Part shown: positions 44,273-52,862 of the stretch, piece by piece
Numbering within the stretch: the first letter of the stretch is position 1
How the letters are laid out: each line of letters starts with the position of its first letter
From: Tritrichomonas musculus
Lineage: Eukaryota; Parabasalia; Tritrichomonadida; Tritrichomonadidae
NCBI GenBank assembly: GCA_039105265.1
Contig: JAPFFF010000049.1
Coordinates: 248,001 to 312,000, forward strand
Direction of reading: 5' to 3'
DNA: 64,000 nt
Translations under genes and position numbers: made by a program
The notes under the pieces: generated by a model
What the model was told of the DNA's origin: nothing
Seen by the model: the letters and a program-made list of their open reading frames with translations, nothing else
The model's database searches: none

Positions 44273-45376
44273 ATGCTTTCTTACCCATTTAGTAGTAAGT
44301 ACAAGTTTTTTGAATTCAAGAACGTTCCTAGGGAGCCTTATGTACCAGACTATAAACTAAAAGCTTGTAAACAATATATGAAGCCAAATTTCAGTAACGA
44401 ACCTGGTTGTTGGGAAGCTGATCTAATGTTTGTGAAGAACACTATCTATCTTGTTTTGATAAACGTTAATACTAGATTCTTAATAGTTGAGCCAATAGAG
44501 AGTAAAGAAACAAGAGTATTATCAATAAAGATAACAGATATTATAGTTAATTATGATGTTGATATCTTTACTATTAAATGTGATGGTGAAAAAGGATTGC
44601 AAGCAGTACAAAATGATATAATTGTACTTCGTACCAACGATGATGAAATTGTATTTGTTCCAGCAATTCACAATATTGTTCGTGAAAGTAGAATGAGGGG
44701 TAAAGAAAAAATATTAAATGAAATAATTAATAAACATAACACCAATGTACTAAAAACAATATTGTCAGAATACAATGATGAGATTGATGTAAATACTATT
44801 AAATCATGGTCAGTATACAGAATCAAATTTGTAGTAAACTCTTCTCCATATGCACTAGCCCATAAAACAGTTGATTCAGTTATAAGAACTTTACGTAATG
44901 CTTTTGATACAAAAATAGCAAACAATAATTATATGCAACAGATGGTCAATTATTACAATAATACTCCGCATAATTCACTACGAGTAAGAAACTATAATTA
45001 TGAAAGTGATAGTAAATATATTTATTATACTCCTGCCCAAATGCAAAACGATATTGACCTTGAATGGAAATATATAAGAATGATGAGAAGCAAATTACAA
45101 AGTATACACAAAAAACAACAACATAAAGGTCTATTAACATACAAGAAAGGAAATATAATTCTTGTTCATGTTGATTATGGTAAGACTAAAAAGAAATTTG
45201 ATAAACGACGAAGAGTGTTTAATGAGATAGCTGAATTCTTAGCGTACTCTAATGGTAATGTTATATGTAAACTTCAAAATGGCAATCTGATACAAGTACC
45301 TATTGCGTACACAAAGAAAATTGCAAATAGCTATGATGAACTAAATAAAGATTATAAACTGTACTTTGGTATGTAA
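44273..45376 (+). CDS. Polinton integrase, Polinton 2
   Basis: 367 residues, homolog of 7216-8442: GCWEADLMF, IYLVLINVNTRFLIVEPI, IKCDGEKGLQ, AHKTVDSVIRTLRNAF, YYNNTPHNSLR and YKKGNIILVHVDYGKTKKKF. It has an extra stretch between the second and third blocks compared with Polinton 1. Followed 3 bases later by the 45380 gene (TAATAAATG). Confidence 0.83.
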   Translation: MLSYPFSSKYKFFEFKNVPREPYVPDYKLKACKQYMKPNFSNEPGCWEADLMFVKNTIYLVLINVNTRFLIVEPIESKETRVLSIKITDIIVNYDVDIFTIKCDGEKGLQAVQNDIIVLRTNDDEIVFVPAIHNIVRESRMRGKEKILNEIINKHNTNVLKTILSEYNDEIDVNTIKSWSVYRIKFVVNSSPYALAHKTVDSVIRTLRNAFDTKIANNNYMQQMVNYYNNTPHNSLRVRNYNYESDSKYIYYTPAQMQNDIDLEWKYIRMMRSKLQSIHKKQQHKGLLTYKKGNIILVHVDYGKTKKKFDKRRRVFNEIAEFLAYSNGNVICKLQNGNLIQVPIAYTKKIANSYDELNKDYKLYFGM

Positions 45377-45379
45377 TAA

Positions 45380-45709
45380 ATGACTAAACTATACTTCCAT
45401 ACGCAAGATAAAGAATTTCAGCTTCCTCTAGAATTTGTGAGTAGTAGGAACAAAAGATATATTGTCGTTCAGTATGTAGGTGCAATAGTGAAAGATACGC
45501 TTGTTGGCGATTTGATGGTGCACAGTGATATCGTTCAGCAATATGGTTACTGCGATCAATTTATAATGCTAGCCAATAGAAGACAAACCAAATATAGAAA
45601 GTATTTGTTTCTTGGACATGAACGAAACTATAAAATCTGGTTCACTGGCCTTTACGGAAATGTTATTGAACCTTCTGCATTCATACTTAGTTGTCTTCTT
45701 ATTTATTAA
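45380..45709 (+). CDS. Conserved 110-aa protein, Polinton 2
   Basis: Homolog of 8446-8778 (YFHTQDKEFQLPLEFV, YIVVQYVGAIVKDTLVGDLMVHSDIV, IMLANRRQTKYRKY, AFILSCLLIY). Its start is 3 bases after the integrase stop, and the next gene starts 3 bases after its own stop, both within TAATAAATG, so three genes run in one compact array. Confidence 0.8.
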   Translation: MTKLYFHTQDKEFQLPLEFVSSRNKRYIVVQYVGAIVKDTLVGDLMVHSDIVQQYGYCDQFIMLANRRQTKYRKYLFLGHERNYKIWFTGLYGNVIEPSAFILSCLLIY

Positions 45710-45712
45710 TAA

Positions 45713-47131
45713 ATGACTGTCAGACCTGGAAAAGAAATTGTATGCGATGATGTTAACTATTCAACTCTTGCTGTAAGCACTAAAGGATATGTAATATATG
45801 CCTTTCCAATGAAATATGAATTGCCAAAAATGTGTTTGAGCAAAGGACAAGCTGTAATAGATAGCTATCCGTGCTATTATATCAAACTTGAAAAAGACTA
45901 TTTTCCAACTATAATACTTGTCATACGTTTTATTTGTGGAAGAGAGGTTGTTGTTCTAATGAAGGATAGAGATATAGATTATAGTAAATCAAGAATATTA
46001 TATGCTTTTGATCTTGAAGCCTTCAAACCAAAGTTCGCAGAAATAAAAGTTGTAAGCAAATTAACAGAATCAAGTGAGTTCATATATCCTTTCAAACTTG
46101 ATCCTGATTGTGACGATGATATTAAAGAAAAGTATGTAAGCCAACTTTCACAAAAAGTTGATCAAATTCACCCAGAAATCAAACCAGAAAATTATTCTCA
46201 AAAACACTGGTATGATTTTTGCTGTTACCAGGATAATAGAGCCCGTACACAAGAACCTCCTACCTTTCCTTGTTTATCTCCTCAAGAAAGAGCAGAACTT
46301 AAAGAAAAACGAAGATTAGAGAAAGAAGAACAAGAAAAACAAATGAAAAAGGCTGAACAAAGGAAAAAGAAAAAAGAAGCTGAATATCATAAAAAGAGAC
46401 AAGAAGAAATAAGAAGAATCAATGAAGCACCGAAGCTTGATATTCAAACAGGAAAAATAATATATAACAAACCTTTTGATCTTGTTGGAGAAGGTAGGTA
46501 CAAAGCTATAATATATAAGAGGCAGAATGCTAATGTGAATACAAATTTACATGACTTTCCAACAGAAAAAACAGAACTTGATATTGATCCTAATGAATCA
46601 TTAATATTTGACAATCATCCTTATCAACAGAGACCAGCGTTACAGTATCATTCCACAAAACCTCTATATCAAGCACGTTCAACTCAAGAAGTACCAAAAC
46701 CTCCGAAACCACCAGTACCGAAGAAGACAGCCACGCTCCGGCCGAGCCTTCGCGAAGCTGGGGCAAAGAGAAAAGAAATTATACCAAAATCTACAAAGCT
46801 TGTCAGAGATAGAATAAGACGAGCACATAATGAAAAGCGCTATGATTATTCCAGTGATAGTGATAGTGAGCCTATGGAAATTCAATATGGATATCTTGTT
46901 ATGAATGATGAACCACCTCCACCAAAACAACAACAACCTCCACCAAGCTCAGGCCGAGCCTTCGCGAAGGCCCAACCCCAACAACAACAAATTTTCCCAC
47001 CGAGGCCACAAGCCATGAGAATTGTAAAAGATGATGAACCTAAAAGAAGACAAACCAGTCACGAGGCCAACTCCAAAAATAAAAAAGTTCTATCTCCATC
47101 AGAAATTGACGATTCTATTTTAAATATTTAA
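45713..47131 (+). CDS. Putative minor virion protein with charged, Pro/Gln-rich tail, 472 aa
   Basis: Positional homolog of 8817-9899. The strand-rich N-terminal domain of about 150 residues (GYVIYAFPMKYELPKMCL, FPTIILVIRFICGREVVVLM) is followed by a Lys/Glu coiled stretch (ERAELKEKRRLEKEEQEKQM) near 195-235 and a disordered Pro/Gln tail. Two GC-rich palindromic inserts interrupt the tail at 46740-46757 and 46952-46969, read in different frames. Ends 4 bases inside the convergent giant gene. Function unknown. Confidence 0.7.
   Translation: MTVRPGKEIVCDDVNYSTLAVSTKGYVIYAFPMKYELPKMCLSKGQAVIDSYPCYYIKLEKDYFPTIILVIRFICGREVVVLMKDRDIDYSKSRILYAFDLEAFKPKFAEIKVVSKLTESSEFIYPFKLDPDCDDDIKEKYVSQLSQKVDQIHPEIKPENYSQKHWYDFCCYQDNRARTQEPPTFPCLSPQERAELKEKRRLEKEEQEKQMKKAEQRKKKKEAEYHKKRQEEIRRINEAPKLDIQTGKIIYNKPFDLVGEGRYKAIIYKRQNANVNTNLHDFPTEKTELDIDPNESLIFDNHPYQQRPALQYHSTKPLYQARSTQEVPKPPKPPVPKKTATLRPSLREAGAKRKEIIPKSTKLVRDRIRRAHNEKRYDYSSDSDSEPMEIQYGYLVMNDEPPPPKQQQPPPSSGRAFAKAQPQQQQIFPPRPQAMRIVKDDEPKRRQTSHEANSKNKKVLSPSEIDDSILNI
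46740..46757. repeat. GC-rich palindromic insert, copy A
   Basis: GGCCGAGCCTTCGCGAAG, with the palindrome CTTCGCGAAG, in an otherwise AT-rich coding region. Read as R-P-S-L-R-E-A here. Confidence 0.85.
46952..46969. repeat. GC-rich palindromic insert, copy B
   Basis: The same 18 bases as copy A, 212 bases downstream, but in another reading frame (G-R-A-F-A-K). The palindrome here extends to CCTTCGCGAAGG. Confidence 0.85.
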
Positions 47132-49731
47132 GCTTCATCCTCATCATCTTCATCACTTGTAAGTGCACCTACGGTTTTGATATCATAGTGATGAACATCA
47201 CTCTTACGGTCTATTTGTTGTTGCTTGTATTGTTCTTTATAAGCTGCATATTTACTACCACTACCATAAAGTTTATCCACAATAGCTGTCAAACGTTTTG
47301 TATAGTAAGCTTTGTTCTCTTTAAGTTCTTTTGGTGTTGCAGACAGAACTTGTTCTTGTATAAGTTCTTGTATAGCTTCTTGTCCAGGCTTCTCTCCTAA
47401 CATGAGTATTTCTACGAAAACTAATAGGAACAATCTTTCTATAAGTCTAATGAAAGCAGCATGAGTTTTATTACTCTTTTCAAGATTTTCTACTTTAATT
47501 TCACCCGTCTTGATATCTATGATAGGATCTATGTAATCTGTTCCTATTTTTACAACTTTTGGTCCTGCTCTTTCGTTATAAGCTGCTTTGTGATCTCGTT
47601 TGTAGTTTGCCCAAGCAGGGTATGTTAGAAGTTTACCTCCAAAATCTTTTGCTTCTATTTCTCGTTTGACACCAAGATCAACAACAATAATGTACATAGC
47701 ATTAGAAACTCCTAAATAGTTAAGAAGTCTTATTACAGATTTGTATTCTGGATACGCTACTTCCCAAAAGAACTTCCAAAGATAAGAGAAAATAGATGCC
47801 CAATACGAACTAGGAGACAATCTTTTGCTTATTCTTGGCTTTCCTAAGCCCAATTTTGTATAATGATCTGTATACTTTTGCATTTCTTCTGTTTCTTTAA
47901 GTTTATATTCACCTTTGGCCCAATCAACACTGTCAATAGACTTTTGAAATTGAGCTGCTAGCCAAACATTAAATGGAGTTTCTTTTCTAGCTTCACGTGA
48001 TTTGTATTGTGATTTCCATACTTTCTTATACGGACTAGCACGAACAATCTTATAGCCATTAACGATTCTTGGTACTCCACGTTTATCTACAAGAACAATA
48101 TCATCAACTAGGTCTCCGTTCAAATCTGTAATGGCAACACCGTTAGGATCTTTTGCGTTTGGTGGAAGAAGCCTGTAGCGAGGTTGTCCAGAATCGTCAA
48201 CATGATTATAAGCATATTCTTGTGCTAAATCTCGTGTGGCTGCATTCGGTATGTACTTGATACGGAAATTACCGTTGATGATGATGTCTAACAATTGCTG
48301 ATTGTAAAAGGAAACATCTCCTTCACCTGACAATTTGGCTATTTTGAAAGACTTTTTAAGTTTATCAGGTATATCTTTAGCATCTCTATTTTTTCTTTGA
48401 CCAACAGTTCTTGTAGGTTTCTTCAACAAATCTTCTGTAAAGTCCTTGTCGGGCATATAAGTGTTTTCATGAGTAAATTCATCATATGGTTTGAATCTTT
48501 TAGTAGTGCTACCAGCAAAGGTTACTTTTTGATCTTCTAATTTTCTTCTTTCTTTACGTGGAGCTCTGAACGCTGCTAAAGATGTATTAAGATCATTAAC
48601 TTCATTCTCATCTTCAATTTCTCCATCACTATTAATAGTAACTTCTTCTCTTGACATTGTTTTATGATCGAATAAATATTCATTTTCGTTGTCATCGCTA
48701 TTCATATTGTAAAGAATTTCTCGATCTCCATTCTCAGAAATATACTTTAATAATTGTTTCAGTTGCTTTTTGTTTTTGGGTTCTGTAGTTTCATCAAAAA
48801 TGTTTGTCTCACGAATAGCAGCATGCAACTGTAGAACAAGCTTTCTTACTCTTATATCAGAATCGTCTTTTGGCGAGCAAGCACGATTGTAATAATTATA
48901 CAGATTTTCTTCTGTGAAATCGTCATTCAACAAACCAAATTTACGAAGCTGTGCAGCATCTACAGCGGAAGAACTTTTATATATTTGTAACAACCTTTCT
49001 TTTTCTTCTTTACTCATGTTTGGAGTACATGGTGAATCAGCAATCTTACTCATTGTTTCTATATTGGTTTGCCTTCTTTGATTTTCGAATTTCATCAAAG
49101 CCTCAACATCTGATATAATTTTGTCAGAGTTTCTATTATAAGAATCAATGTTCTTCGTCAAAGATTCTACAAGAGACCTAATTTGCTTTGTATCTTTTTT
49201 GTTGAAGATAGGGTATTTTTCAGGGTCATCAGCAATTCTGTAGTATAAAAGAAGTGAATCTGATACATCTTTTTTTAGTTCAATTATCTCAGTAAGTATG
49301 TTCAAATCATTATTATATCTGTTTCTATAATAATGTTGATCTGCTTCCGGTTCCTCCTCTTCTTCTAAATAGCTTTCTGGCTTTGGTGGAGATGCTAGTA
49401 AAGGAATAGTTACAGTTTGTTTCTTAATCTTATCATCTAGTTTATTAAAGTCCTTTGTACCATCAATCAACATATTTGTTAATTTTTCTTTTTGTTTTGG
49501 TGTACTTTGTTTGGCTATCATAAAGGAATTTTTCAGTTCTTCAAGTCTATTGATTATATCACTTCGATATTTTTTTGGGTTATCAAGACATTCAATGATA
49601 TTCCAAATAATGTCTTCGTCAATATTTGCTTGTTCATACATATATAACAACATTCTACGGTAATTCATATCTTTTATTTGTTCTCTTATCATTTTTTTGA
49701 TTTCTGTTCTGTCAGCTCGCTTAGTAAACAT
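47128..49731 (-). CDS. Large conserved structural-type protein, 867 aa (homolog of giant gene)
   Basis: The C-terminal 400 residues align with the giant gene of Polinton 1: LLDIIINGNFRIKYIPNAATRD, DLNGDLVDDIVLVDKRG (calcium-loop-like, near residue 545), NGYKIVRASPYKKVW, ISKRLSPSSYWASIFSYLW. The N-terminus has about one copy of the helical unit (ANIDEDIIWNIIECLDNPKKY) in place of seven or eight, followed by an unrelated acidic helical region. Divergent from the fibre gene by 14 bases. Confidence 0.78.
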   Translation of the reverse strand: MFTKRADRTEIKKMIREQIKDMNYRRMLLYMYEQANIDEDIIWNIIECLDNPKKYRSDIINRLEELKNSFMIAKQSTPKQKEKLTNMLIDGTKDFNKLDDKIKKQTVTIPLLASPPKPESYLEEEEEPEADQHYYRNRYNNDLNILTEIIELKKDVSDSLLLYYRIADDPEKYPIFNKKDTKQIRSLVESLTKNIDSYNRNSDKIISDVEALMKFENQRRQTNIETMSKIADSPCTPNMSKEEKERLLQIYKSSSAVDAAQLRKFGLLNDDFTEENLYNYYNRACSPKDDSDIRVRKLVLQLHAAIRETNIFDETTEPKNKKQLKQLLKYISENGDREILYNMNSDDNENEYLFDHKTMSREEVTINSDGEIEDENEVNDLNTSLAAFRAPRKERRKLEDQKVTFAGSTTKRFKPYDEFTHENTYMPDKDFTEDLLKKPTRTVGQRKNRDAKDIPDKLKKSFKIAKLSGEGDVSFYNQQLLDIIINGNFRIKYIPNAATRDLAQEYAYNHVDDSGQPRYRLLPPNAKDPNGVAITDLNGDLVDDIVLVDKRGVPRIVNGYKIVRASPYKKVWKSQYKSREARKETPFNVWLAAQFQKSIDSVDWAKGEYKLKETEEMQKYTDHYTKLGLGKPRISKRLSPSSYWASIFSYLWKFFWEVAYPEYKSVIRLLNYLGVSNAMYIIVVDLGVKREIEAKDFGGKLLTYPAWANYKRDHKAAYNERAGPKVVKIGTDYIDPIIDIKTGEIKVENLEKSNKTHAAFIRLIERLFLLVFVEILMLGEKPGQEAIQELIQEQVLSATPKELKENKAYYTKRLTAIVDKLYGSGSKYAAYKEQYKQQQIDRKSDVHHYDIKTVGALTSDEDDEDEA

Positions 49732-49745
49732 TTATTATATTATAA
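49732..49745. promoter_or_regulatory. 14-bp bidirectional promoter gap
   Basis: 14 nearly pure A/T bases between two divergent ATGs, equivalent to 14360-14377 in Polinton 1. Confidence 0.48.
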
Positions 49746-50066
49746 ATGTTCACAATAGAGCAAGCAGGTAGCATCAAGAAAGTGAATACTATAGACGAAC
49801 TTATCATTGATTATATAAGAAAGTATTCATGTCAAGGTGGTTTGCAAGGAGTGAATACTGAAGAAATCAAAAAAATGCTGGAGCCGTATGCACTTTTGAC
49901 AGACTTATTTGAATTTCTTAAGACTGAAGAATTTAATAAAGAAATAATGAAATATGTATCAAATGAGGAACTTGAGAATGAATATCGTAAGAAAAATGAT
50001 CTTACTTATGAAAATACAACACTCTTAACTACGACTGCAGCAGATGAAAGATATAACAGAAAAGAT

Positions 50067-50316
50067 GATATTCCTACTGTAGTAAATTCACAGCAGTATG
50101 ATGAAAGTTCTACCACTAATGATGTTGTTGTACCTACTGTAAAATTAGTAGAAGAACTAACAAAATATAATTTGTTTAAGTATGATGCAGAAAAGAATGA
50201 AATTGTGATGACAAACACAGATAATAATAAATATGTGTCTTTAGAATCACATTATGGTAGACCTGCTTTGAAGATTACAAATTATGATTCTTCTATAATG
50301 AAGCTAGTTTTGGAGC
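50067..50316 (+). repeat. Direct repeat flanking the LRR cassette, copy 1
   Basis: Encodes IPTVVNSQQYDESSTTNDV and following VPTVKLVEELTK, YVSLESHYG. The matching copy is at 51418-51668. Confidence 0.82.
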
Positions 50317-51417
50317 TACACCCTGTGGTTTTTTAATAAGTGATATAAATGATAATATTATTCTTCATTACGATAAAGATGACAAACAAACTTTATTAGC
50401 AAATCCCTGTAATCTTGAGGATCAGAAACCTTTTCTTACAGAAGTCACTGTAAATGACCTATATAACAGGAAAGATTGTACTCTAGCTATAAAGGTTGTG
50501 TTTGAAGATGGGAGTTCTACCTCATTCACTATTACACATAATGTAAGCACAAATGACAAAGAAGTATATGTAAAAATAGAAGATACATCTGACTATGTAG
50601 CAAATTATGTTGCTTATGAGAGTGATAGAGTTGGCTATATCAAGTGTAATGTAGATAATGAAACTACAATCTTGTTTGTAAAAGCTGTAACAGAAAATGT
50701 TTTTACTTATGGAGATTATACTTATGATGTTAGTAATGGTAGAATCACTACTCTAGAAACAGTAGCGAAGTTAACAAAGTTTGTTCCAAGTATAGTATAC
50801 AATGATAAGGTTACTAAGTTTAATTCTATTCAGCTTAATAAAAATTGTCCTTCAAGTATCTCTGTTGCTACTGATTTCAATGGTAGAGATATAATTTCTT
50901 TAGCAACTTTTGGAAATTGTTCTAAAACTGTGGTTCATATAGATTTCACTAACTTTGATATTTCCAATGTTGAAACTTGTTCAGATTTTGCAAATAAATG
51001 TAGTAACTTAGAGACTATAAAATTTGATAAGAGATATAGTAATAATATATGTACACGTTTCTTTTGGATGTGCATAGGCTGCCGCAAACTAAAGGAACTT
51101 GATTTATCTATGTTCTATTCAAAGAATGTAGAAAAGATTAATGATATAATTTCTAGTTGTGAAGTTATAGAAATACTGGATATTTCAAACATAATTACAG
51201 CAGCATCAGTTACACCTTTGTTATGTGAAAGTATGTTTTATAATTGCCGTAACCTAAAAATATTGTATATACATGATAGCATGTATGATCTTATTTCTTA
51301 CGCTTTTGAGTATCGTATTAAGGCAAAATTAGTGAAATCAACCTATAAAGGTAGAGAATGTTATATTGCAGAAAATCATCTTGAAGAAGTACGTAATAAT
51401 GATTGTGCTCTGAAAAC

Positions 51418-51668
51418 TGATATTCCTACTGTAGTAAATTCACAACAATATGATGAAAGTTCTATCACAAATGATGTTGCTGTGCCTACTGTAAAATTAG
51501 TAGAAGAACTAACAAAAGATAATTTGTTTAAGTATGATGAAGTAAATAATTCTATAGTAATGGCGAACACCGATAATAGTAAACATGTGTCTTTAGAATC
51601 AAATTATGGAGATCCTGCTTTGAAGATTATAAATTATGGTTCTTCTTATAATGAAGTTAGTTTTGGTC
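51418..51668 (+). repeat. Direct repeat flanking the LRR cassette, copy 2
   Basis: Same series of residues as copy 1 (IPTVVNSQQYDESSITNDV, VPTVKLVEELTKDNLFKYD), with scattered substitutions. Suggests cassette gain by duplication or recombination. Confidence 0.82.
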
Positions 51669-52559
51669 TCACACATAGCACTTTTATAATTTCTGATGAT
51701 TCTAATAAAGATTTCTTTAGATATGATAAATATGGTAAGAAAACTTATCTTCAAAATCCATGTAATATTAATTTCGAACCTCTACTTACAGAAGCTGCTG
51801 CAAATGAAAAATATGTAAAAACTACTGGGAATTCTACTATAGAAGGTACAATAAATATACACCCACAGTATAATACTGTTATTAATGCTTGTTATGAAAA
51901 TAATAAGGGTAAATATATAATTTTTGGTGAAACTGAGGAGAAAAAAGCAGAATTCACATACTATTATGATACAGAAGGAAGTTATGGTCATTTTAATATA
52001 AATGTTGATAATGGACAACTTTTAAATGTTACTAGAAAAAGTTTTCAAGAAACACATACTAGACTATATAGTAATTTAAATATTAGTGGTAATTTATCTG
52101 TATCAGGAACAATAACAGGAACAATAGCAAACAGCAATACTATTACTCACTACGCTCCTATAGAAACTTCTGTAAATTCTATTTCTGACTTCATAGTTGG
52201 TGCTCCTGTGTATCTTACTGGAAATGTGTACAAGAGAAAGAATGATACTTGGGAGGAATCTACTGCAGAGGACACCACAGATTGTATTTGCTCAGTGAAA
52301 ACACGAGGAACATGGAAAGAGTATATAGGAATTTGCACAAAAATAGATACCAAGAATAATTCAGTAACATTCGCTTCCCATGGTGATTACCTTGTGCGTG
52401 TCACAGATTCATCATGTTATTGTACAGGTGACGAAGTTTTTATAGATGATGACAATAAACTAAAGATTCTTGCTGGTGCTACTGCAGTAACAGCAAAAAT
52501 AAGAAGGATGACAGTAGGAATTATTACTAGTATCATAAACACAAATATGCTTGCAGTTT

Positions 52560-52862
52560 TTATGGCATAATTTTGTTAATTAGTTTGTCAGTCATATAAA
52601 TTGAAAGATTGATGTTATATTTTTCTTTGAGTTCTCGTCTGACATATGAGATTTGTTTGTGCTTTGGTAGCTTTGTTATTTCATTTTTGTTATCTTCATT
52701 TTGTATATACTCCATAACTTGTTTTCTTTGTTCATCATTCATATTTTTGCTTTTGTTGAATGGAGCTGTTCTCTGTTTAGTTATTTTTGGTTTGTCTAAT
52801 AAACGATTTAATAACTGCTTGATTTCTAATAACTCTTTTATTATTTCTTGTTCGTTTGACAT
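52560..52862 (-). CDS. Small conserved protein (homolog of 23713-24267), 100 aa
   Basis: Helical start (EQEIIKELLEIKQLLNRLL), basic middle, and an end NINLSIYMTDKLINKIMP matching Polinton 1. It lacks the DT-repeat start of that protein. A TATTTTTG box is at 52895-52902. Here it lies at the 3' end of the polymerase gene, whereas in Polinton 1 it lies on the 5' side. Confidence 0.72.
   Translation of the reverse strand: MSNEQEIIKELLEIKQLLNRLLDKPKITKQRTAPFNKSKNMNDEQRKQVMEYIQNEDNKNEITKLPKHKQISYVRRELKEKYNINLSIYMTDKLINKIMP

Larger units (their letters stand above)
49746..52570 (+). pseudogene. Fibre-like gene region with BspA/DUF285-like LRR domain (about one break)
   Basis: The N-terminal anchor (MFTIEQAGSIKKVNTIDELIIDYIRKY) and the C-terminal head (FIVGAPVYLTGNVY, CSVKTRGTWKEYIGIC, MTVGIITSI) match Polinton 1. 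Between them, about 50870-51300 encodes irregular leucine-rich repeats of the BspA/DUF285 kind (IDFTNFDISNVETCSDFANK, LETIKF, LKELDLSMFYSKNVEKI, LEILDISNI-like). BspA-like surface proteins are a very large family in Trichomonas and mediate adhesion in other organisms. The LRR part is bracketed by two 250-base direct copies (about 50067-50316 and 51418-51668). The region looks broken about once. Confidence 0.7.
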
